Below are positions 1 through 6,737 of a stretch of DNA of 64,000 bases, in pieces. Source of the stretch: Kingella sp. (in: b-proteobacteria). GTDB lineage: Bacteria; Pseudomonadota; Gammaproteobacteria; Burkholderiales; Neisseriaceae. Every line of letters begins with the position of its first letter. Positions within the stretch are counted from its first letter, which is position 1. A model generated the notes under the pieces. That model had not been told where the DNA came from. It was given only the letters and a program-made list of their open reading frames with translations, and searched no databases. Location of the stretch: positions 1 to 64,000 of the forward strand of contig NZ_JAUMZV010000006.1 in assembly GCF_030527935.1 (NCBI RefSeq), in the 5' to 3' direction. A program made the position numbers and the translations under genes.

Positions 1-69
1 AGGGGAAATTCTAACTTAATGTGAATTTCCTGAGTTATCTAGGACAGCCCCTTAAAAAATCACCTTAAA

Positions 70-175
70 AACAATTTATTGCATAAAATCAACCAAGATT
101 CGCGCCTACGCGGGAATGACGAAGAATTGACTATTTTTTATGGCGTTTTAGGTTTTGCAAAGGTTTCAGCCTGAA
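70..175 (+). repeat. composite repeat: dRS3-like palindrome, spacer, TTTTGCAAAGG box, degenerate DUS
   Basis: An imperfect 20-bp palindrome at 98-117 (ATTCGC-N8-GGGAAT) resembles the neisserial dRS3 repeat. It is followed by ATTGAC, an AT-rich spacer, then TTTTAGGTTTTGCAAAGG and a degenerate DUS ending near 175. The same order recurs on the minus strand at 14359-14459, and a shortened version lies at 3895-3950. The TTTTGCAAAGG part resembles inverted-repeat ends of IS5-type elements, which is an inference. No gene is visible in positions 1-290. Confidence 0.6.
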
Positions 176-290
176 AATAAACACGGCAATATTTGAAAAA
201 GCGTTTTCAGTCTGCCTATCTGTGCTGCATTCTTTTATTGTTTTCAGGCTGCCTAAAAAGTAAAATCTTTGTTTTTTAATAGGATTAGCC

Positions 291-761
291 ATGGAACATG
301 AAATTGCAGCGGCGCAGGTAAATCGTTTGTTTACGCATTGTTTGGAGCAGTTGGAGCAGCATCATGCGACCACTTCGCCGCGTTTATCGGACGCGCAAAA
401 TGCGTTGTTGGCGTATTTGCGTTTGGACAAAATTGCGGAAGATGATGGCTTTGCCACGCTGATTGCGCTGGGGCTGGGCGAAGAATTGTTGTGTGGCAAT
501 TTGGCGGAACAGCTTGCGGCGTGGGACATTCCGATGCTGCCCGAGATGGTGTTGCAGGCGCGTGGTTTGTATCACGAGCTGGGGGCGGCAATTTTGCTGC
601 ATGGCGATGCGGCGACGGTGCGCGAGTCGTTTCCGCAATTTGCCACACTGGATGAGTGGTATTTTATGGAATGCGAAGAGATTTTCCCCAAGGTGTATAA
701 CCATGTGCGCGGACATTTTGATGATTTTGTGGGATTGTTGGATTTTCAGGCTGCCTTGTGA
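291..761 (+). CDS. DMP19-like / DUF4375-type acidic protein
   Basis: The predicted protein has 156 residues and is strongly acidic, with Glu/Asp-rich ends and no signal peptide or membrane segment. The pattern of a GF-containing helix, a G-rich turn (LIALGLGEELL), a Leu/Tyr-rich helix and a C-terminal acidic segment with FP and Y resembles neisserial DMP19. DMP19 is a DNA-mimic protein of the DUF4375 fold that titrates a transcription factor. The assignment rests on remembered family pattern, not alignment. The gene stands alone; its last codons overlap a DUS (FQAA). A DNA-mimic role is inference. Confidence 0.5.
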   Translation: MEHEIAAAQVNRLFTHCLEQLEQHHATTSPRLSDAQNALLAYLRLDKIAEDDGFATLIALGLGEELLCGNLAEQLAAWDIPMLPEMVLQARGLYHELGAAILLHGDAATVRESFPQFATLDEWYFMECEEIFPKVYNHVRGHFDDFVGLLDFQAAL

Positions 762-1061
762 TGGGGCAATATGGGCACAACGATAGGTGAATTTTTACAA
801 GTTCGTTTTGGGGTTATTTTTGGCACAATATTGCGTGTTTTTTGTAAAGAAAATATTTTTGCCCACAGCTTGACAGTTGATTTTTTATTTTATCTTTTTG
901 ATTGTTATGCGTTTTTGCTGTTCTGCTTATTTTTTCAGCAATCTTAACAGAAGCCATGATTTCACAAGGTTTTTTGGCTGTTGCGATGGAATGGGCGGGG
1001 GATTTATGCACAGGTTTTGTGGATAATTTTGGGGTGTTGGTTGGATGGTTGCGTTGTGTTT
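762..1061. other. gene-free AT-rich stretch
   Basis: No convincing gene is seen here. The only minus-strand reading frame, near 814-1011, has no recognisable motif or ribosome binding site. The stretch is AT-rich (780-930 especially), contains a TTGACA at about 869 without a convincing -10 box, and ends with two DnaA-box-like 9-mers. Confidence 0.5.
1004..1026. promoter_or_regulatory. pair of inverted DnaA-box-like 9-mers
   Basis: TTATGCACA at 1004-1012 differs by one base from the DnaA box TTATCCACA. TGTGGATAA at 1018-1026 is a perfect box in the opposite orientation, five bases away. Neighbouring genes are not typical oriC neighbours, so an accessory DnaA-binding site is as likely as chance. 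Confidence 0.3.
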
Positions 1062-1114
1062 AAACGTTTTCAGGCTGCCTAATGGGATAACCAATAGGCA
1101 GCCTGAAAACGTTT
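1062..1114. terminator. inverted DUS pair after mutY
   Basis: Arms at 1062-1080 and 1096-1114 are perfect inverted repeats containing two oppositely oriented DUS, separated by 15 bases. The right arm overlaps the mutY stop codon. Inverted DUS pairs at gene ends are known in Neisseriaceae as both uptake signals and transcription terminators. Confidence 0.7.
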
Positions 1115-2168
1115 ACCCCCATTGCGTTGCTAACAATTTTGCCAACGGCTTGGGCATGCCGTATTGCGCGTAGGCTTGTGGGTTTACCCACTCGCCTGCT
1201 TCCCCATTGGCTTCGTTGCAGCTTTCGGTTTTCAGGCTGCCTATATTGGCTGTGATGCGGTAGGGGATGATTTCTAGCTGGCGGTGGGTCAAGCGGTGGT
1301 GGATGGTGGGCAGCTCGCTGACGTGCTGCAATGGGATGCGGTGTTGCGCGGCAAAGTGTTGTAATTCGGCGAGGCTGTTGAATGTGGGGGCGCACCATAA
1401 GCCTGCCCAGATGCCGTTTTGCGGGCGTTTGTGCAGCCAGATGGCGCGGTTGTGCTCAATCAGCAGCCAATAGAGCGTTTGCTGTTGCACGGCGGCGGGG
1501 GATTTTTTGCGCGGCAACTCGGCGGTGCGGTTTTGGGCGTGGGCTTGGCAAAGGTTTTGCATTGGGCATTCGGTGCAGCGGGGTTTGCTGCGCGTGCACA
1601 GGGTTGCGCCCAAATCCATCAAGCCTTGGGTGTAGGCAGGCATATCGCTGGGGCGGGCGGGCAGCAGGCTTTCGGCGAGTGCCCACAGCTGGCGTTCAAA
1701 GGCTTTATTGGCGGGGTCGCCGTCTTGGGCAAACACGCGGCAGAGCACGCGCTTGACGTTGCCGTCTAATATGGCTTCGCGCTGGTGGTAGGCAAAGGCG
1801 GCGATGGCGGCGGCGGTGCTGCGCCCTACGCCTTTTAGCGTTTCCAATTGGGCGCGATTGGGCGGGAATGCGCCGCCGTGTTGTTGCACGATTTGCTGCG
1901 CGGCGGCGTGTAGATTGCGGGCGCGGCTGTAATAGCCCAGCCCTGCCCACAGGCTTAACACTTGGTCTTGGCTGGCGGCGGCAAGGGCTTGCACGGTGGG
2001 AAAAGCGGCAAGAAAGCGCGGGTAGTAATCCAACACGGTGGCAACTTGGGTTTGTTGCAGCATGATTTCGGAGAGCCAAACGCGGTAGGGGTCGCGCGTT
2101 TGCCACGGCAGGTTGTTGCGCCCGTGTTGGCGTTGCCATTGGATTAGGCGGGTGGAAAATGGGAGCAT
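1113..2168 (-). CDS. mutY: A/G-specific adenine DNA glycosylase MutY
   Basis: MutY removes adenine mispaired with 8-oxoguanine in base-excision repair. The 351-residue protein has the catalytic Glu34 in SEIMLQQTQ, the helix-hairpin-helix LKGVGRSTA at 111-119, and the catalytic Asp135 in LDGNVKR. The 4Fe-4S ligands Cys191, 198, 201 and 207 keep the C-X6-C-X2-C-X5-C spacing. The C-terminal third is the NUDIX-like domain that reads 8-oxoG. Length is usual for the family. It stands between two inverted DUS pairs and is followed by iscX upstream on the same strand, probably as separate units because a DUS pair lies between iscX and mutY. Confidence 0.95.
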   Translation of the reverse strand: MLPFSTRLIQWQRQHGRNNLPWQTRDPYRVWLSEIMLQQTQVATVLDYYPRFLAAFPTVQALAAASQDQVLSLWAGLGYYSRARNLHAAAQQIVQQHGGAFPPNRAQLETLKGVGRSTAAAIAAFAYHQREAILDGNVKRVLCRVFAQDGDPANKAFERQLWALAESLLPARPSDMPAYTQGLMDLGATLCTRSKPRCTECPMQNLCQAHAQNRTAELPRKKSPAAVQQQTLYWLLIEHNRAIWLHKRPQNGIWAGLWCAPTFNSLAELQHFAAQHRIPLQHVSELPTIHHRLTHRQLEIIPYRITANIGSLKTESCNEANGEAGEWVNPQAYAQYGMPKPLAKLLATQWG

Positions 2169-2252
2169 GGTGTGGTGGTGTTGGGTGGGTTTCAGGCTGC
2201 CTATGTGGTCAGCAAACTGGGCGTGTTGATTGTGCAGTATGGGCTAAACAAA

Positions 2253-2295
2253 TTTTCAGGCTGCCTATATGCATCCCAGTTAGGCAGCCTGAAAA
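2253..2295. terminator. inverted DUS pair after iscX
   Basis: TTTTCAGGCTGCCT at 2253-2266 and its reverse complement at 2282-2295 enclose a 15-base loop just downstream of the leftward iscX stop. It probably ends iscX transcription. Confidence 0.65.
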
Positions 2296-2310
2296 CGGTG
2301 TCGCCATCGC

Positions 2311-2508
2311 TTATTCCGCTTCGCTTATCCAAGCCTGTTGCACGGCTTCTAGGATTTTCTCGCCGCAGCGGTTGGTGTCGTCGTCAAAATCGGGCAGGGC
2401 GAGAATCAAATCGCGCAGTTGGGTGAAGCGCACGGTGGCGGGGTTGATGCTATCGCCGTGGGTGTCGTATAGCTCTTCGGCGATGCGTTGGATGTCGGTC
2501 CATTTCAT
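2311..2508 (-). CDS. iscX: Fe-S cluster assembly protein IscX
   Basis: This 65-residue acidic protein matches the IscX/YfhJ family: MKWTD at the start, TVRFTQLRDLI in the middle, DFDDD, and the terminal KILEAVQQAWISEAE. IscX binds iron and IscS and tunes cysteine desulfurase activity in cluster assembly. In many bacteria it ends the isc operon; here it is solitary, with mutY, itself an Fe-S enzyme, downstream. The purine-rich RBS on the minus strand lies just right of 2508. Confidence 0.92.
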   Translation of the reverse strand: MKWTDIQRIAEELYDTHGDSINPATVRFTQLRDLILALPDFDDDTNRCGEKILEAVQQAWISEAE

Positions 2509-2617
2509 GATGTGTGTCCTTGTAAACGAGTGTTAAGAGCGCAAATTATAAGCATTGAAAGGCAGCCTGAAAAGGCGCAAAATAGCGACTTTCCTGTTTT
2601 TGTAAAAGAATGCAAAC

Positions 2618-3793
2618 ATGAGTAACGCCAAACAACTTCATCCGCAAACGCTGGCGATTCGCGGCAGCAAAGAGCAAACCCAGTTCAAAGAGCATCATCA
2701 AGCTCTGTTTTTAACCAGCAGTTTTATGTTTGACAGCGCGGAGCAATGCGCCGATGTGTTTGCCAAACGCCAAGCGGGCTACACCTATTCGCGCACCAAC
2801 AACCCCACCATTGCCGCGTTTCAGCAGCGCGTGGCGATTATGGAAGGCGCGGAAGCAGGCATCGCCACGGCAACGGGCATGAGCGCGATTCAGGCTGCCT
2901 TGCTCACTTTTTTGAGCGCGGGCGACCATTTAATCAGCAGCCGCAGCCTGTTTGGCACAACGGCAGGGCTGATTGCCATGCTGCCGCGCTTTGGCATTGA
3001 AGTTACGCTGGTTTCGCAAACCGATGTGAACGAATGGCGTAAAGCCATCCGCCCGAATACCAAAATATTTTTCTTGGAAACGCCGTCTAACCCCTTGGGC
3101 GAAGTGGCGGATATTGAAGCCTTGTCGCAAATCGCGCATGAAATCAATGCGTTGCTGGTGGTGGATAACTGCTTTTGTTCGCCCGCCGTGCAACAGCCGT
3201 TGCGCTTGGGCGCGGATTTGAGCGTGCAATCAGGCACCAAATCCATTGACGGGCAAGGGCGCGTGTTGGGCGGCATTGTGTGCGGCAAGCAGGATTTGAT
3301 TACGCAAGTGGGGATGTATGTGAACACGATGGGACTGAGCCTGTCGCCGTTTAACGCTTGGATGCTGCTGAGCGGCATGGAAACGCTGATTTTGCGCACC
3401 GATGCGGCGGCAGCTTCTGCGCTGAAAATCGCGCAATGGCTGCAACAGCAACCGCAAGTGGGCAAGGTGTATTACTCGGGGCTGCCTGAAAACCCGCAAG
3501 CGGCGTTGGTGAAAAAACAGCAAAGCACAGGCGGCACGGTGCTGGCGTTTGAAGTGAAAGGCGACACGGCGGCGGCTTGGAAAGTGGTTGATAAGGTAAA
3601 CATTTTTTCCAAAACGGCAAACTTTGGCGATGTGCGCTCCACCATCGCGCATCCGTGGACAACCACGCACGGCAGAATGTCGCCCGAAGATAAATTAGCC
3701 GCAGGCATCACCGAAGGCTTGCTGCGCTTGTCCATTGGCTTGGAATATGCGGATGATTTGATTGATGATTTGGCGCAGGCATTGGCGGCATAA
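2618..3793 (+). CDS. metZ: O-succinylhomoserine sulfhydrylase MetZ
   Basis: A 391-residue Cys/Met-metabolism PLP enzyme that makes homocysteine from O-succinylhomoserine and sulfide. The PLP lysine is Lys208 in QSGTKSIDGQG. YTYSRTNNPT near 56-65 and ETPSNP near 154-159 are family motifs. The start MSNAKQLHPQTLAIRG is the usual MetZ start. MetZ is favoured over cystathionine gamma-synthase or MetB by the VLGG run after the lysine and the overall similarity, though paralogues are close. An inverted DUS pair follows directly. Confidence 0.88.
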   Translation: MSNAKQLHPQTLAIRGSKEQTQFKEHHQALFLTSSFMFDSAEQCADVFAKRQAGYTYSRTNNPTIAAFQQRVAIMEGAEAGIATATGMSAIQAALLTFLSAGDHLISSRSLFGTTAGLIAMLPRFGIEVTLVSQTDVNEWRKAIRPNTKIFFLETPSNPLGEVADIEALSQIAHEINALLVVDNCFCSPAVQQPLRLGADLSVQSGTKSIDGQGRVLGGIVCGKQDLITQVGMYVNTMGLSLSPFNAWMLLSGMETLILRTDAAAASALKIAQWLQQQPQVGKVYYSGLPENPQAALVKKQQSTGGTVLAFEVKGDTAAAWKVVDKVNIFSKTANFGDVRSTIAHPWTTTHGRMSPEDKLAAGITEGLLRLSIGLEYADDLIDDLAQALAA

Positions 3794-3801
3794 CAAGGCT
3801 T

Positions 3802-3845
3802 AAAGGCAGCCTGAAAATGGGTAATACGGTTTTCAGGCTGCCTTT
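3802..3845 (+). terminator. inverted DUS pair after metZ
   Basis: AAAGGCAGCCTGAAAA and its reverse complement enclose a short loop, starting nine bases after the metZ stop. Confidence 0.7.
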
Positions 3846-3894
3846 GTAACCCCTAGCAACAGCCTGCGTAGCCAAATAGGGGCAAAGTTAAAAA

Positions 3895-3950
3895 CAAGAA
3901 ATGCCGTTAATTAAATGATTTAGGCGTTTTGCAAAGGTTTCAGGCTGCCT
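3895..3950 (+). repeat. shortened copy of the composite repeat
   Basis: AAGAAATGCCGTTAA followed by TTTAGGCGTTTTGCAAAGGTTTCAGG matches the two ends of the unit at 14359-14459 (minus strand) with the dRS3-like centre missing. It ends in a perfect DUS about 33 bases before the next start codon. Confidence 0.5.
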
Positions 3951-3982
3951 TTGCCATCCACACTACACACAAAGGAACAATC

Positions 3983-4189
3983 ATGTCAGAAGAACAATTC
4001 GCCCTATGGGGCATGCGGCTCGGCATTGGCGGCTTGGTGATTATGCTCGGCTTCATCGTATGGCAACTGGGCAAAGAATCCAAAGCGGGCAAATGGGGGA
4101 TGTTTATCCTGTTTTTCGTGCTCGGCTTGGGCGTGATGGGCTTTTTGTTTAAAAACATATTGGTGGAATTTTTCTTGCTTACCGAGTGA
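3983..4189 (+). CDS. DUF2788 small inner-membrane protein
   Basis: A 68-residue protein with two predicted membrane helices (about 13-29 and 38-62) separated by a short basic loop, KESKAGKWG. The pattern fits DUF2788, a small family in Neisseriaceae and other beta/gamma-proteobacteria with no known function. The start at 3983 has a good RBS (AAAGGAAC); an upstream in-frame ATG at 3929 would put repeat/DUS DNA into the protein and is rejected. Confidence 0.7.
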   Translation: MSEEQFALWGMRLGIGGLVIMLGFIVWQLGKESKAGKWGMFILFFVLGLGVMGFLFKNILVEFFLLTE

Positions 4190-4301
4190 GCAAGAATAGA
4201 CAGCCTGAAAATAGGTTTCATCCCGCCCCAAACCCAACCTTTTACGCCCAAATCCGCTATTTTCGGTTATGATAGCCACCTTTTAACCCACCCCCTGCCA
4301 C

Positions 4302-4847
4302 ATGAAAGCACTCAGCGATTTCATCGCCATCATCCTATTTTTTGCCACCTACACCGCCACCAAAAACATCATTCTCGCCACCGCCGTTGCCGTGGTAACA
4401 GGCGTTGCCCAAGCAGGCTACACCTATTGGAAACACCGCAAGCTAGAACCGACCCAATGGCTCAGCTTTATTTTGGTTGTTGTGTTTGGCGGCTTAACCA
4501 TCGCGCTGAACGACCGCACCTTCATCATGCTCAAAACCACCATTTTGCCGTGGCTGCTCGCCATCATTATGGTTGCCATGCAACTGCGCGGGCAAAACAG
4601 CCTGCGGCTTTTGTTGGGCAAAGAGCTCACCCTGCCCGACCACGTTTGGCACAAGCTGGGCTACGCATGGATAGGCTTTTTCCTGTTTCTTGGCGCGCTC
4701 AATCTTGCCATCGCCTACCCGTTTACCGCCGAGCGCGAGCCTGTGTGGATGAACTTTAAACTATGGGGCTATCTGCCCATTTCCATTGCCTTTTCCATTG
4801 CGCAAGGCATTTACCTTGTTAAACACCTTCCCAAAGAAAGCGAATAA
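4302..4847 (+). CDS. yciB: inner membrane-spanning protein YciB (septation protein A family)
   Basis: A 181-residue polytopic protein with five or six predicted helices, starting MKALSDFIAIILFFATY as in YciB/IspZ. YciB acts with envelope-assembly and division proteins at the inner membrane, but its molecular activity is unclear. The stop is followed after two bases by the yciI start, so yciB-yciI-bolA is very likely one operon. Confidence 0.9.
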   Translation: MKALSDFIAIILFFATYTATKNIILATAVAVVTGVAQAGYTYWKHRKLEPTQWLSFILVVVFGGLTIALNDRTFIMLKTTILPWLLAIIMVAMQLRGQNSLRLLLGKELTLPDHVWHKLGYAWIGFFLFLGALNLAIAYPFTAEREPVWMNFKLWGYLPISIAFSIAQGIYLVKHLPKESE

Positions 4848-4849
4848 CC

Positions 4850-5140
4850 ATGCTGTTTATGTTCCTAGCCACCGATGCCGAAAACACCAGCGAAGCGCGT
4901 GCCGCCGCCCGCCCCGCCCATTTGGAACGCCTAGAAGCGTTGCACCAAGAAAACCGCCTGCTTTGCGCGGGTCCCAACCCGCTGCCCGATAATCCCAACG
5001 TGATGTCTGGCAGCTTGATTGTTGCCGATTTTGCCGATTTGGATGCCGCCGAAGCATGGGCAAGCGAAGACCCTTATGTGCACGCGGGCGTGTATGCCGA
5101 AATGCTGATTCGCCCCTTTAAACAAGTGTTCCCCAAATAA
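4850..5140 (+). CDS. yciI: YciI family protein
   Basis: A 96-residue protein of the dimeric alpha+beta barrel YciI family: it opens MLFMFLATDAEN, has an R-X2-HLERL segment at about 21-27, G-X-L-I-V near 54-58 and DPYVHAGVY near 76-84. Enzymatic function is unsettled in the family. It starts two bases after yciB, and its TAA overlaps the bolA ATG by one base. Confidence 0.85.
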   Translation: MLFMFLATDAENTSEARAAARPAHLERLEALHQENRLLCAGPNPLPDNPNVMSGSLIVADFADLDAAEAWASEDPYVHAGVYAEMLIRPFKQVFPK

Positions 5141-5409
5141 TGCGCGACCAAATAGCCAGCCGACTCGCCCCGCTCGCCCCCGATGTGTACGAGTTTGCTG
5201 ACGAAAGCCATTTGCACATCGGGCACGCAGGCAACAAAGGCGGCGGGCATTACACCATCGTGGTCGTGAGCAACGCATTTGACGGCATGAACCGCGTTGC
5301 CCGCCAACGCCAAGTGCAAAGCCTGCTGGCAGACTTATTTAGCAGCAAGCAAATCCACGCGCTCAGCGTCATCGCGCAAACGCCTGATGAGTATTTTCAG
5401 GCTGCCTAA
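5140..5409 (+). CDS. bolA: BolA family protein
   Basis: The 89-residue protein has the BolA fold signature: an acidic beta strand DESHLHIGHAG and the GGGHYTIVVVSNAFDG-type segment, then a helix RVARQRQVQSLL and IHALSVIAQTP. BolA proteins work with monothiol glutaredoxins in Fe-S handling and affect cell shape. The start overlaps the yciI stop (TAATG), indicating translational coupling. The last codons (FQAA) and stop are formed by a DUS. Confidence 0.88.
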   Translation: MRDQIASRLAPLAPDVYEFADESHLHIGHAGNKGGGHYTIVVVSNAFDGMNRVARQRQVQSLLADLFSSKQIHALSVIAQTPDEYFQAA

Positions 5410-5466
5410 TCGTTTCAGGCTGCCTTGTGCAGCAAGCAAAGCGGCATCGCATAGGCAGCCTGAAAC
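5395..5466. repeat. three clustered DUS after bolA
   Basis: Two DUS in the TTTCAGGCTGCCT orientation and one in the opposite orientation lie within 72 bases; the first overlaps the bolA end. The outer pair could form a terminator stem. No gene lies in 5410-5534. Confidence 0.6.
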
Positions 5467-5534
5467 CAAGTTCGGCATTGCTAGACTGATTACCCCTTAA
5501 CCAAACATTCCACCATCCACCGAAAGGAAACTTC

Positions 5535-6413
5535 ATGAAACCCACTCATATCGCCGCCGCCCTATCCGCCGCCCTGCTTTCAGGCAGCCTATTGGCGCAA
5601 ACCGTGGTAACCGTAAACGGCACCAAAATTGACAGCAGCGAGCTAGACCGCCGCGTGCAAGCCGTGGTTGCCAGCAGCCAAGGGCAAGTGCAAGACAGCC
5701 CCGAGCTGCGCCAATTTATCGCGCAGCAAACCGTGGTAGAAACCGTGGTAACCCAAGCCGCCAAAAAACAAGGCTTGGACAAAAGCAAAGAATACAAAGA
5801 CGTTGAAACCGAAAGCATGAAGCAAGCCAAAGCCCAAGGCGCAGACAAGCAAGCCGACTTCAAACAACAATGGGCGGACTACCAAAACCAGCTTTTGATG
5901 CAGGTTTACGCGCGTGATGTCATCAACAAAAACCCCGTAACTGATGCCCAAGTGCAACAGCGTTACAATGAAATCAAACAACGCTACGACAACACCGACG
6001 AAGTGCAAATTGGCGAAATCATCAGCAACAACGCCGAGCAAATCAAAGCCGCCGAGCGCGATTTGAAAGCGAAAAAAAGTTTCGCCGAAGTGGCGCGCAA
6101 ATACAGCATAGACCCCAACATCAAAGCAGGCGGCAGCGTGTTTAGCGACTATATTTCCCTGCGCGATTTGCAAGAAGCCCGCCCCAATATCTACCAAGCC
6201 ATCGGCAGCCTGAAAAAAGGGCAATACAGCAAACCGATTGCGGGCGACAAATTGCACGCGCTGTATTACATCAACGACAAGCGCAAAATCACCGTTGGCC
6301 CGCTGGACAAAATCAAAGAAGGCTTACGCGCCAGCATGAGCAACGAGCTCGTGCAAGAAGCGGTAGGCAATTTGATGCAAAGCGCCAGCATTGTGCCTGC
6401 TGCTGGGCAGTAA
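5535..6413 (+). CDS. periplasmic parvulin-type peptidylprolyl isomerase
   Basis: A 292-residue exported PpiC/SurA-like foldase. Residues 1-21 form a signal peptide with probable cleavage after LLA. A SurA N-terminal-like helical region (30-125) precedes a parvulin domain at about 130-245, with VQIGEIISNN, FAEVARKYSIDP and KAGGSVFSDYI. It probably assists outer-membrane protein folding. It resembles neisserial PPIase/PrsA-like chaperones rather than full-length SurA, which has two parvulin domains. A strong intrinsic terminator follows. Confidence 0.85.
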   Translation: MKPTHIAAALSAALLSGSLLAQTVVTVNGTKIDSSELDRRVQAVVASSQGQVQDSPELRQFIAQQTVVETVVTQAAKKQGLDKSKEYKDVETESMKQAKAQGADKQADFKQQWADYQNQLLMQVYARDVINKNPVTDAQVQQRYNEIKQRYDNTDEVQIGEIISNNAEQIKAAERDLKAKKSFAEVARKYSIDPNIKAGGSVFSDYISLRDLQEARPNIYQAIGSLKKGQYSKPIAGDKLHALYYINDKRKITVGPLDKIKEGLRASMSNELVQEAVGNLMQSASIVPAAGQ

Positions 6414-6420
6414 TCCTGAT

Positions 6421-6452
6421 AACAGCCGCTCTGCGTGGGCGGCTGTTTTTTT
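6421..6452 (+). terminator. intrinsic terminator after the parvulin gene
   Basis: AACAGCCGC (6421-6429) and GCGGCTGTT (6439-6447) form a GC-rich stem, followed by a run of T to 6452. Confidence 0.85.
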
Positions 6453-6737
6453 GAGCAGGTAGCTATGGCGGTTGTGTCATTGTTTTGATTGATGGATTGG
6501 GTTTTAGCTTTTTCCAGGCTGCCTTTTAGCTAAACCAGCCGACACCGAACGCAATAGCCTGCATCAGGAACAACAGAACGCGAGTATAGATGCGGTGTGC
6601 AACGAGTTGCCCACCCTACCTTTGCTACCTTTGCTTATTTCCCACTTTCAGGCTGCCTTTGATGCCATCTCAACACCAAAGGCAGCCTGAAACAAAATCC
6701 AGCATCGCTAAACCATCCCTATCCCCCAACCACCAAA
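6453..6737. other. gene-free region with DUS and a CAACGAGTTGCCCACC motif
   Basis: No gene is visible. One DUS lies near 6515, an inverted DUS pair near 6648-6693, and a sequence near 6597-6618 (GTGCAACGAGTTGCCCACC) resembles the palindromic repeats near 63670-63740. Confidence 0.5.

Noticed and set aside
814..1011. 65-codon minus-strand frame in the AT-rich gap
   Set aside because: Lys/Ser-rich, no RBS, no recognisable pattern.
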